A stretch of DNA of 6,533 nucleotides from CAYOID01 sp964573115 (lineage in GTDB: Bacteria > Desulfobacterota > Desulfovibrionia > Desulfovibrionales > Desulfothermaceae), in assembly GCA_964573115.1 (NCBI GenBank), contig CAZNIP010000142.1, positions 1 to 6,533 on the forward strand, read 5' to 3'. Shown here one piece after another: positions 1 to 6,360 of this stretch; position 1 is the first letter of the stretch; each line of letters opens with the position of its first letter. The notes under the pieces were generated by a model, which was not told the origin of the DNA, searched no databases, and saw only the letters and a list, made by a program, of their open reading frames with translations. Made by a program: the position numbers and the translations under genes.

Positions 1-1295
1 GGCCAGCGCCAGCCCCAGAGCACCCCGAGCTGGGGCACGTACATCACGAACCCGAAGGCCGTGGCCAGACCGCCGAGCATGACCAGGGCGGCCTGGGACT
101 TCAAGCCCGCGGTCAGGGCCAGGATGGTGATGATGGTCACGAAGATCCGGTTGACCCAGATCTGCTCCCCATGACCGCCTTTCTGCTTGCGGATCTTCCG
201 CCACCAGACGTCCCGGAGGATGATCGAGCCGGCCGTGCCGATGTAGGGCGCGGCCGTGGAGTGCATGGCCGCGATGAGCCCGATGAAGGTGATGCCCATG
301 ATGAAGCTCGGCAGGTACTTGACCATGAGCATGGGCACCACGTCCGAGTCGGTCTGAATCGGGAGGATCCCCCCCTCACTCAGGATCGTGGCTCCCAGGC
401 CCTGGAAGGCGGTGAAGAAGAACAGGGCGAAGCCCACGATGAAGGTGGACATGAAGACCTGCTGCCAGGCAAAGGGCCTGGGGTTCTTGTTGGCGAAGTT
501 CCACATGGTGAAGGCCGGGGAGGACTGGATGCCCATGAGGGCGAACATGTAGGTCAGGATCATGATCCCGGTCCAGTGGGTCTCGCCCACGGTGAACTTG
601 ATCATCCCGTCCACCTGGGTGTACTGGTCCTGGAGCTGGGCCACCTGGGCGGAGAGCTCGGTCCAGCCCCCGAAGGAGGCCAGGGTGTAGGACCCCACCA
701 GGATGATGGACAGGACCAGGAGGACGAACTGGGCCACCCCGACCCAGGTCGAGGCCCGCAGGCCCCCGGTGACCACGTAGAACCAGACCACCGCGGCCAG
801 GAAGATGGCCCCCCAGGTGGTGGGAAAACCCGTCACCCAGTGGAAGAGGGCCCCGGCAGCCATGAGCTGGACCGCGGAGTAGAAGGTCCCGTAGAGGATG
901 GCGGTCAGGACCACCAGCCAGCGGACCCCCTCGTTGTTGTAGTAGTAGGCGTACATGTCGCCCGGGGTGACAAACCCGTAGCGCTTGCCCAGAAACCAGT
1001 TCCGCTTGGCGAAGAAGGTTCCGGTGATGGGAATGGTCAGGACGTAAAAGGACGCAAAGGCGTAGGCCAGTCCGGCCTTCCAGATCAACCCCGGGTGGCC
1101 GACAGTGGTCCACCCGCTGAAGGATGCGGCCGTGGCCGCCATCAGAAAGGCGATCATGGGGATGGACCGCCCGGCAATGGTATAGCCTGACGATGTCTTT
1201 TCAGTGAAGTAACCTCGGAGTCCCCAGTAGAAACAGTAGACAATGTACAGGCCCAGAAAAACCCAGACCCAAACCACTGATGTTGCCGGTTCCAT
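1..1295 (-). CDS. Sodium:solute symporter (SSS family), 3' end outside window
   Basis: An inner-membrane secondary transporter that would couple Na+ entry to uptake of an organic solute. The frame is open from the ATG at 1295-1293 through 431 codons to the window edge with no frameshift; the C-terminus (usually about two more helices) is missing. Hydrophobic segments lie near residues 8-27, 46-60, 74-92, 125-150, 160-176, 186-206, 241-256, 278-298, 330-350, 386-400 and 404-425. The early FSGW motif (59-62) and the Ser346-Thr347 pair in IAAMHST match positions that, in PutP and vSGLT, line the Na2 sodium site. A soluble loop at 361-380 is Arg/Lys-rich. A strong Shine-Dalgarno sits 7 nt upstream. 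The gene starts 26 bp after acs stops, so co-transcription is likely and acetate or a related carboxylate is the natural substrate guess. The protein lacks the long N-terminal leader I recall for ActP, and no DUF485 (YjcH) gene precedes it, so the substrate remains open. The family call is firm. Confidence 0.93.
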   Translation of the reverse strand, partial: MEPATSVVWVWVFLGLYIVYCFYWGLRGYFTEKTSSGYTIAGRSIPMIAFLMAATAASFSGWTTVGHPGLIWKAGLAYAFASFYVLTIPITGTFFAKRNWFLGKRYGFVTPGDMYAYYYNNEGVRWLVVLTAILYGTFYSAVQLMAAGALFHWVTGFPTTWGAIFLAAVVWFYVVTGGLRASTWVGVAQFVLLVLSIILVGSYTLASFGGWTELSAQVAQLQDQYTQVDGMIKFTVGETHWTGIMILTYMFALMGIQSSPAFTMWNFANKNPRPFAWQQVFMSTFIVGFALFFFTAFQGLGATILSEGGILPIQTDSDVVPMLMVKYLPSFIMGITFIGLIAAMHSTAAPYIGTAGSIILRDVWWRKIRKQKGGHGEQIWVNRIFVTIITILALTAGLKSQAALVMLGGLATAFGFVMYVPQLGVLWGWRW

Positions 1296-1302
1296 GTATT
1301 CC

Positions 1303-1310
1303 CCTCCTTT
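1303..1310 (-). promoter_or_regulatory. Ribosome binding site of the symporter gene
   Basis: On the minus strand the sequence reads AAAGGAGG followed by 7 nt and the ATG at 1295. It lies in the short gap after the acs stop codon and fixes the symporter start. No promoter or terminator fits in the 26-bp gap, which supports an operon with acs. Confidence 0.85.
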
Positions 1311-1321
1311 GTACGGTTAGA

Positions 1322-3349
1322 TCAGTCCTGGACCTGCTGCCTGATCTCCTCCACGATGTGCGGGTTGGCCAGGGTGGTCACGTCCCCGACATCCTTGTAG
1401 TTCGAGATCGAGGCCAGGATCCGGCGCATGATCTTCCCGGATCTGGTCTTGGGCATGTCCGGAACGATGTAGACCTTTGACGGTCTGGCGATCTTGCCCA
1501 CCACATCCGAGACGGCTCCGGATATTTTCTTGGCCAGGTCCTCGCTGGCATCGAAACCAGGCTTGAGGGAGACGTACAGATGGGGGACCGTCCCCTTGAC
1601 CTCATCGGCAACGGCGACCACCGCGGCCTCAGCCACCTCTTCGGCAGTCAGGGCCCCGGACTCGATCTCCTTGGTGCCCAGCCGGTGTCCGGCCACATTG
1701 ATCACGTCGTCGATCCGTCCCAGGATGCGCACATAGCCGTCTGAGGCCATGACCGCGGCATCCCCGGCCATATAGGGCCAGTCTCTCCAGTCTTTGCTGT
1801 TGGGGTCCTTGCAGTACTTTTCATAGTAGGTCTTGACATAGCGCTCCCGGTTCTTCCAGATGGTCTGGAACGCCCCGGGCCAGGGGTTCTGAATGCAGAT
1901 GTTCCCGGCTTTGCCTTCCCCGGCTTGAATCTCGTTGCCCTCGTCGTCGAAGATGATCGGATGGATTCCGGGAACACCCGGCCCGGCGCTGCCCGGCTTC
2001 ATGGGCTTCAGGGCCGGCATGGTCGAGCACAGGAACCCGCCGTTCTCGGTCTGCCACCAGGTGTCCACGATCGCGGCCTGGCCCTTGCCGACCACGTTGT
2101 AGTACCAGCGCCAGACTTCGGGCTCGATGGGTTCGCCCACCGTGGTCATGTGCTTGAACTTGTAGTTGTACTTTTTGGGCTCGTCGAAGCCGGCCTTGCG
2201 CAGTCCCCGGATGGCCGTGGGGGAGGTGTGGAAGATGTTCACCCCCAGGTCCTCGGCCACCCTCCAGGGACGCCCGGCGTCGGGGTAGGTGGGCACGCCC
2301 TCGAAGACCACGGAGCTGGCCGCCAAAGCCAACGGGCCGTAGACGATGAAGGAGTGCCCGGTGATCCAGCCGATGTCGGCCATGCACCAGTAGACGTCCT
2401 CCGGATGAATGTCCTGGATGTACTTGGACATCCAGCTCACATAGGACAGGTAGCCGCCGATGGAGTGCTGGCAGCCCTTGGGCCGTCCAGTGGACCCGCT
2501 GGTGTACATCAGGAAGAGGATTGCTTCAGCCGGCATGGAGACCGGGTCGACCTTGGCCAGCTTGTAGTCCTTCAGGAGCTCGTCCACGAAGTAGTCCCGA
2601 CCATCGACTACGGGTGTAGGCGATGAATACTTTCCTGGATACCGTCTCCAGATCAGAACCTTGTTCACCTTCTGGCCCTGCTTCTCCGCCGCCTCGACCG
2701 CCTCGTCGGCCTTGACCTTGTGATCGAGCAGCTTGCCGCTCCGGTAGTAGCTGTCCATGGTGATCAGGACCTCGCTCTCCGAGTCCCAGATCCTGTCCCC
2801 GCAGGCCTTGCCGCTGAACCCGGCAAAGACCTCGGAGTGAATGACCCCCAGCCTGGCGAGGGCCAGCATGGTGATCGGCAGCTCTGGGGTCATGGGCAGG
2901 TGCAGGGTGACCCGGTCGCCGGCCTTGAGCCCGACAAAGTCACGCAGCATGGCTGCCGTCTCATTGACCCGGTTGTAGAGTTCCTGATAGGTGATGTGCT
3001 CGATCCGCTCCTCTTCAAGTTCCGGGACAAAGTGAATGGCCGTCTTGTTTCTGTACTCTTTGAGATGCCTGTCAACACAGTTGTAGCAAGCGTTGAGTTT
3101 CCCCCCCACGAACCATTTCCAGCACGGAGCATCGCTGGTGTCCAGAGTGGTGTGCCAGTACTGATCCCAATCCAGGAGGTCAGCAAACTCTTTGAAACAC
3201 TCTGGAAAGTTCTCAAGGCTCATCCTCTCGTACACGCTAGGGTCAGTCCCGTTCGCCTGGCCTACGAAATCCGGAGGTGGATAGTAGTACTCCTCCTCCT
3301 GCCAGTGAACGGCATAGTGAGTGGATCCAGAATTCTCTTTGTCTGCCAT
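1322..3349 (-). CDS. acs: Acetyl-CoA synthetase, AMP-forming
   Basis: Cytosolic enzyme that converts acetate, ATP and CoA to acetyl-CoA, AMP and PPi by way of acetyl-AMP. It has 675 residues, slightly longer than the usual 650 or so. The N-terminal Acs domain (about 40-100) ends in GGKLNACYNCVDRH. The phosphate-binding loop YTSGSTGRPKG is at 282-292, WITGHS at 328-333, VGEP at 404-407, WWQTENGG at 431-438, the Asp of the GD motif at 530, and the hinge motif GRIDDVINVAGHRLG at 544-558. PKTRSGK at 633-639 supplies the catalytic Lys639. Ile329, Thr330, Val404 and Trp432 correspond to the acetate-pocket residues Val310, Thr311, Val386 and Trp414 of Salmonella Acs, so acetate rather than a longer acyl group is expected. 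Oddities are Asn436 in place of the usual Thr after WWQTE and a short insertion around 513-526 before the GD motif. The start is set by an AAGGAGG just upstream. The gene heads an operon with the symporter and diverges from pat, whose product family acetylates and silences the equivalent of Lys639. Confidence 0.97.
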   Translation of the reverse strand: MADKENSGSTHYAVHWQEEEYYYPPPDFVGQANGTDPSVYERMSLENFPECFKEFADLLDWDQYWHTTLDTSDAPCWKWFVGGKLNACYNCVDRHLKEYRNKTAIHFVPELEEERIEHITYQELYNRVNETAAMLRDFVGLKAGDRVTLHLPMTPELPITMLALARLGVIHSEVFAGFSGKACGDRIWDSESEVLITMDSYYRSGKLLDHKVKADEAVEAAEKQGQKVNKVLIWRRYPGKYSSPTPVVDGRDYFVDELLKDYKLAKVDPVSMPAEAILFLMYTSGSTGRPKGCQHSIGGYLSYVSWMSKYIQDIHPEDVYWCMADIGWITGHSFIVYGPLALAASSVVFEGVPTYPDAGRPWRVAEDLGVNIFHTSPTAIRGLRKAGFDEPKKYNYKFKHMTTVGEPIEPEVWRWYYNVVGKGQAAIVDTWWQTENGGFLCSTMPALKPMKPGSAGPGVPGIHPIIFDDEGNEIQAGEGKAGNICIQNPWPGAFQTIWKNRERYVKTYYEKYCKDPNSKDWRDWPYMAGDAAVMASDGYVRILGRIDDVINVAGHRLGTKEIESGALTAEEVAEAAVVAVADEVKGTVPHLYVSLKPGFDASEDLAKKISGAVSDVVGKIARPSKVYIVPDMPKTRSGKIMRRILASISNYKDVGDVTTLANPHIVEEIRQQVQD

Positions 3350-3353
3350 AGCC

Positions 3354-3360
3354 CCTCCTT
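3354..3360 (-). promoter_or_regulatory. Ribosome binding site of acs
   Basis: The minus strand reads AAGGAGG, then GGCT, then the ATG at 3349-3347. This near-perfect site selects the first Met of the acs frame as the start. Confidence 0.85.
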
Positions 3361-3404
3361 CACGTTTGATCAGGGTTTTGCTGGGCCTTTACCTCCCGAC
3401 ACAC

Positions 3405-3420
3405 CTCAACGCTCTCAACG
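3405..3420. repeat. Short direct repeat CTCAACG in the acs leader
   Basis: CTCAACG occurs at 3405-3411 and again at 3414-3420, a 9-bp period. A related TGTCAACGC sits at 3466-3474, over the proposed acs -35 box. If the proposed acs promoter is right, the pair lies in the transcribed leader about 15-30 nt downstream of the start of transcription, a place where a repressor or RNA-binding regulator could act. No regulator family is recognised from it, and chance cannot be excluded for a repeat this short. Confidence 0.35.
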
Positions 3421-3440
3421 AGGTTTAGAGATTCTTATTG

Positions 3441-3471
3441 ATTGTATGACATGGTTTGAATCCTCTGTCAA
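3441..3471 (-). promoter_or_regulatory. Candidate sigma-70-type promoter for acs-symporter
   Basis: On the minus strand a perfect TTGACA (3471-3466) is followed after 19 nt by TACAAT (3446-3441), one mismatch from TATAAT. Transcription would start near 3434, giving a leader of about 85 nt before acs. The spacer is 2 nt longer than ideal, so basal strength may be modest and activator dependence is possible. It overlaps the candidate pat promoter on the other strand. Confidence 0.4.
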
Positions 3472-3485
3472 CGCAAAAATAAAAT
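3456..3485 (+). promoter_or_regulatory. Candidate sigma-70-type promoter for pat
   Basis: TTGAAT (3456-3461) and TAAAAT (3480-3485) are separated by 18 nt, each a good match to the sigma-70 boxes. Transcription would start near 3492 and leave a leader of about 130 nt before the pat ATG. Its -35 box lies inside the spacer of the divergent acs promoter and the acs -35 box lies inside its own spacer, so the two should compete for polymerase. Confidence 0.4.
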
Positions 3486-3505
3486 TTCTTGAGTTTTTCG
3501 AGTGA

Positions 3506-3517
3506 GTCAGGGTCAGG
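3506..3517. repeat. Tandem GTCAGG pair in the pat leader
   Basis: GTCAGG at 3506-3511 is repeated immediately at 3512-3517, just downstream of the proposed pat transcription start. It could be half of a regulator site or simply chance; nothing else in the window repeats it. Confidence 0.25.
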
Positions 3518-3537
3518 CAGTGAAAACAGCGCCAGAC

Positions 3538-3561
3538 AGGAGGTGAACAACCTTCAGGTTG
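3538..3561 (+). promoter_or_regulatory. Strong Shine-Dalgarno-like element followed by a small hairpin in the pat leader
   Basis: AGGAGGTGA at 3538-3546 is a 9-nt perfect complement to the 16S rRNA anti-Shine-Dalgarno tail, yet no ATG follows at normal spacing. Directly after it, CAACC (3548-3552) and GGTTG (3557-3561) can pair around a TTCA loop. The right arm contains the only in-frame candidate start, TTG at 3559, which would add 22 residues to Pat. The TTG lies 15 nt after the AGGAGG core, too far for efficient use. The element may therefore be a ribosome stand-by site, a leader structure, or a genuine alternative start. Confidence 0.4.
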
Positions 3562-3614
3562 CCATCAAAAAACCCATCGTGTAAGTCTGGACGCAGAGAG
3601 CGCGCTCAAACACT

Positions 3615-3618
3615 GGAG
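3615..3618 (+). promoter_or_regulatory. Ribosome binding site of pat (ATG start)
   Basis: GGAG lies 6 nt before the ATG at 3625. It is weaker than the element at 3538-3546 but correctly spaced, and supports the ATG start that also aligns with the N-terminus of known Pat/YfiQ proteins. Confidence 0.55.
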
Positions 3619-3624
3619 ACTGCC

Positions 3625-6312
3625 ATGAGCCTCAGGGACCTCGATTCTCTCTTCAGACCCAAGTCAGTGACCCTGGTTGGGGCCTCAAACCGCCCCAAGT
3701 CCATCGGACGGGTGGTCATGCTCAACCTGCTCCATGGAGGCTTTTCCGGCCCGGTTCTCCCTGTCAATTCCAAATACTCGGCCATCGCCGGCGTTTTGAG
3801 CTACCCCTCTGTGGCCGACCTCCCTCTCTCCCCTGACCTGGGCATCGTCTGCACTCCCCCGCAGACCGTGTCCGATTATGTTCAGCAGCTGGGTGAAAAA
3901 GGGGTCAAGACCGTCCTCATCATGAGCACGGACCTGGACAGGGAAGTGGACTCCTCGGGGGTCAGCGCCCGGGACAGAATCTTTGAGCACGCCAAGGCCT
4001 ACGCCATTCGCATCCTGGGCCCCAACTGCCTGGGGGTGATCATTCCCAGACTGGGCCTCAACGCCAGCTTCGGGCACACGAGCATCAACAAAGGCCAGAT
4101 CGCCTTTGTCTCCCAATCCGACTCCCTGGGCATTGCGGTCCTGGACTGGGCCAAGGCCAAGGGCATCGGCTTCTCGCACTTCATCTCCCTTGGGGACAGC
4201 GCGGACATCGACTTTGCCGATATCATCGACTACCTGGGCGGGGACCCCTACTCCTCGTCAATCCTCCTCTACATCGAGCACATCCAGAACGCCCGCAAGT
4301 TCATTTCCGCCGCCAGGTCTGCCTCCAGAAACAAGCCTCTGGTGGTCATCAAGAGCAAGCAGCTCCACGAGGAGCACGACCCGGCCACCCTTCCGGCAGG
4401 GACGCCGGTCTACCCGGACCAGATTTATGATGCCACCTTCCGCCGGGCCGGCATGCTGCGGGTCTCTGATGTGGCCGAGCTCTTCGATGCCGTGGAGACC
4501 ATGGCCCGGTCCAAGCCCCTGCGCGGGGATCAGCTGGCCATCATCAGCAACGGCGGCGGACCGGCCATGATGGCCAAGGACATCCTGGCTGCCCAGGGCG
4601 GCCAGCTGGCAACATTCGGGGACGAGACCATCCAGGCCCTCAAAGAGGCCACGGATTCGAATCACCTGGGCACAAACCCGATCCGGATCATCGATCATGC
4701 CCCCAGCGAGGTCTATGCCCAGTCTCTGGAGGCGGTGCTCAAGGACCAGAACGTGAACGCGGTCATGGTCATTCATGTGCCCACGGCCTTTGCCTCCAGC
4801 GAGGACATCGCCGGGGCCGTGGTCAATTCCATGGGCCGGAGCCGGAAAACCATCTTCACGGTCTGGCTGGGGGAAAGGGACGCCGCCCAGGCCAGAAGGA
4901 TGTTCGCCCTGGCCGGAATCCCCAGCTATGAGACCCCGGATCAGGCGGTCCGGTTGTTCATGGACATGGTCCGCTACAGGCGGAATCAGGAGATGCTCAT
5001 GGAGACGCCTGATTCCGTGCCCAAGGAGTTCACCCCGGACACGGACGCTGCCCGGGCCATCATCAAGAACGCCCTGGAAGAAGGCAGGACCCGGCTCTCC
5101 CACTCGGAAACCAACGAGGTCCTGTCGGTCTACTCCATACCAGTGGTCGAGACCCGTTTCGTGGAAACCGCTGAAGAGGCCGAGCTCATGGCCCGTGAGC
5201 TCGGCTATCCCGTGGCCCTGAAGGTCGTCTCCAAAGACATCCGCTCCAAGCACGAGGTGGGGGGAGTGGCCATGGACCTGGAAAGCAGGGAGGACCTGGA
5301 AAAGACGGCACCGGCCATGTGGGCCAGAGTCCAGAACATCCGTCCCGACGCCCACCTGGAAGGCTTCCTGATCCAGAAGATGGCCAGACGTCCGGGAGCC
5401 CACGAGCTGCTCCTGGGGATGACGACCAGCCACGAGTTCGGGCCGGTGATCATGTTTGGCCACGGCGGTCCGGCTGCCAGGCTGATCCGGGACATGGCCG
5501 TGGCCCTGCCGCCCCTGAACATGACCCTGGCCAAGGAGCTCGTTCAGAGGACCAGCATCTCCAAGCTGCTTCAGGGTTTTCAGGGCCAGCCCGGTGTTGA
5601 CATGCAGGCCATCAGGCTGACCCTGGTCCAGATTTCCCAGCTGATCATCGATATCCCCCAGATCAAGAGCCTGAGCATCAATCCCCTCCTGGCCGACAAG
5701 GACGGGGTCCTGGCCCTGGATGCCAGGATCGCCCTGGAGGAGACCGATGTCCCGGGACCGAACCGCCTGGCCATCCGCCCCTACCCTGAGTACCTGGAAG
5801 AGGAAAAGGAGCTCAAAGACGGTCAGACCGTCCTCATCCGCCCCATCAGGCCTGAAGACGAACACACCCATGCCACGTTCATCAACATGCTCTCCTCTGA
5901 AGACCTGCGGATGCGCTTTTTCGGCTATGTGCACGACTTCCCGCACACGCAGCTGGCCAAGCTGACCCAGATCGACTACGACCGGGAAATGGCCTTCATC
6001 GCCACCACACAGAAGGAATCCCAGGAGACCCAGACCCTGGGTGTGGTCCGCTGCTTCTTTGATCCGGACAACATCTCCGCCGAGTTCGCCATCGTTGTTC
6101 GTACGGACCTGAAAATCAGCGGCCTGGGGACGATCCTGATGCAGAAGCTCATCGACTATTGCAAGTCCAGGGGGACAAGGGAGCTCATGGCCTATACCTT
6201 GAGGGAAAACAAAGGCATGCAGGCCCTGGGCAAAAAGCTGGGCTTCAGGGTCGAATCCCAGCCCGACGACCCGGAAACCATCGAGCTCAAGCTGAATCTG
6301 CAGGAGAGTTGA
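3625..6312 (+). CDS. pat: Pat/YfiQ-type protein lysine acetyltransferase (acyl-CoA synthetase-like body plus GNAT)
   Basis: Cytosolic enzyme that transfers acetyl from acetyl-CoA to protein lysines, classically the catalytic lysine of Acs. It has 895 residues, close to the 886 of E. coli YfiQ/PatZ and colinear with it as I recall that sequence. The order is: CoA-binding Rossmann domain (about 5-140, with VGAS at 18-21 and LGPNCLGV at 131-138), succinyl-CoA-synthetase-like domains (about 150-460, including RSASRNKP at 231-238), ATP-grasp-like domain (about 490-705, with SINPLLA at 684-690), linker, and GNAT domain (about 735-895). Glu820 in ISAEFA matches the catalytic Glu809 of Salmonella Pat, and K830-xx-G833-x-G835 is the acetyl-CoA pyrophosphate loop. 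The phosphohistidine motif SHTG of active NDP-forming synthetases is absent and the ATP-grasp HK(S/T) reads SKH (541-543), so the body is probably a ligand-sensing module rather than a synthetase. I chose the ATG because MSLRDLDSLFRPKS matches the start of YfiQ (MSQRGLEALLRPKS); a TTG at 3559 is the alternative. It diverges from acs, its expected target. Confidence 0.94.
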   Translation: MSLRDLDSLFRPKSVTLVGASNRPKSIGRVVMLNLLHGGFSGPVLPVNSKYSAIAGVLSYPSVADLPLSPDLGIVCTPPQTVSDYVQQLGEKGVKTVLIMSTDLDREVDSSGVSARDRIFEHAKAYAIRILGPNCLGVIIPRLGLNASFGHTSINKGQIAFVSQSDSLGIAVLDWAKAKGIGFSHFISLGDSADIDFADIIDYLGGDPYSSSILLYIEHIQNARKFISAARSASRNKPLVVIKSKQLHEEHDPATLPAGTPVYPDQIYDATFRRAGMLRVSDVAELFDAVETMARSKPLRGDQLAIISNGGGPAMMAKDILAAQGGQLATFGDETIQALKEATDSNHLGTNPIRIIDHAPSEVYAQSLEAVLKDQNVNAVMVIHVPTAFASSEDIAGAVVNSMGRSRKTIFTVWLGERDAAQARRMFALAGIPSYETPDQAVRLFMDMVRYRRNQEMLMETPDSVPKEFTPDTDAARAIIKNALEEGRTRLSHSETNEVLSVYSIPVVETRFVETAEEAELMARELGYPVALKVVSKDIRSKHEVGGVAMDLESREDLEKTAPAMWARVQNIRPDAHLEGFLIQKMARRPGAHELLLGMTTSHEFGPVIMFGHGGPAARLIRDMAVALPPLNMTLAKELVQRTSISKLLQGFQGQPGVDMQAIRLTLVQISQLIIDIPQIKSLSINPLLADKDGVLALDARIALEETDVPGPNRLAIRPYPEYLEEEKELKDGQTVLIRPIRPEDEHTHATFINMLSSEDLRMRFFGYVHDFPHTQLAKLTQIDYDREMAFIATTQKESQETQTLGVVRCFFDPDNISAEFAIVVRTDLKISGLGTILMQKLIDYCKSRGTRELMAYTLRENKGMQALGKKLGFRVESQPDDPETIELKLNLQES

Positions 6313-6321
6313 GGGAAGAGA

Positions 6322-6341
6322 GAATTCAGAATTCTGAATTC
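6322..6341. repeat. Perfect 20-bp palindrome containing three EcoRI-type hexamers
   Basis: Ten bp after the pat stop codon the DNA reads the same on both strands for 20 bp, with GAATTC at its two ends and AGAATTCT at its centre. As RNA it could form an 8-bp stem with an AATT loop, but no T-tract follows, so it is not a standard intrinsic terminator. It might still protect the pat 3' end. It forms the start of the AAT-phased repeat below. Confidence 0.7.
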
Positions 6342-6360
6342 AGAATCCAGAATGGCGAAT
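6323..6360. repeat. AAT-phased 7-bp tandem repeat
   Basis: Five consecutive 7-bp units all begin with AAT: AATTCAG, AATTCTG, AATTCAG, AATCCAG, AATGGCG, and a further AAT starts at 6358. The first four match closely and later ones decay. The period is exact across 38 bp, outside any gene. Similar heptad arrays are, as I recall, scattered between genes in several bacterial lineages with unknown role. Confidence 0.65.

Noticed and set aside
171..1190. A 339-codon open frame on the plus strand opposite the symporter
   Set aside because: It is a GC-driven shadow: low-complexity Gly/His/Asp/Glu/Pro composition and no domain, while the minus-strand frame gives an unbroken SSS transporter.
1925..2626. 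Plus-strand open frames of 233 and 261 codons (also 2720-3505) opposite acs
   Set aside because: Both overlap conserved Acs coding sequence, have no family motif and no translation signal. The second runs into the acs promoter region, which also argues against it.
3497..3543. Possible sigma-54 (GG/GC) promoter on the minus strand around TGGCGC at 3530-3535
   Set aside because: The GG and GC doublets are 13 nt apart instead of the required 10, and the -12 box does not match.
3350..3624. CRP/FNR-type palindrome (TGTGA-N6-TCACA or TTGAT-N4-ATCAA) in the divergent region
   Set aside because: Only isolated half-sites such as TTGAT at 3438 and TTTGATCA at 3365 were found, with no correctly spaced second half.
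4258..5946. A 562-codon open frame on the minus strand, antisense to pat
   Set aside because: It lies wholly inside pat. Its product is rich in Gly, His, Asp, Val and Leu in a way that mirrors GC-rich codons of the opposite strand, it has no recognisable domain, and I saw no ribosome binding site. Pat itself is strongly supported by family motifs.
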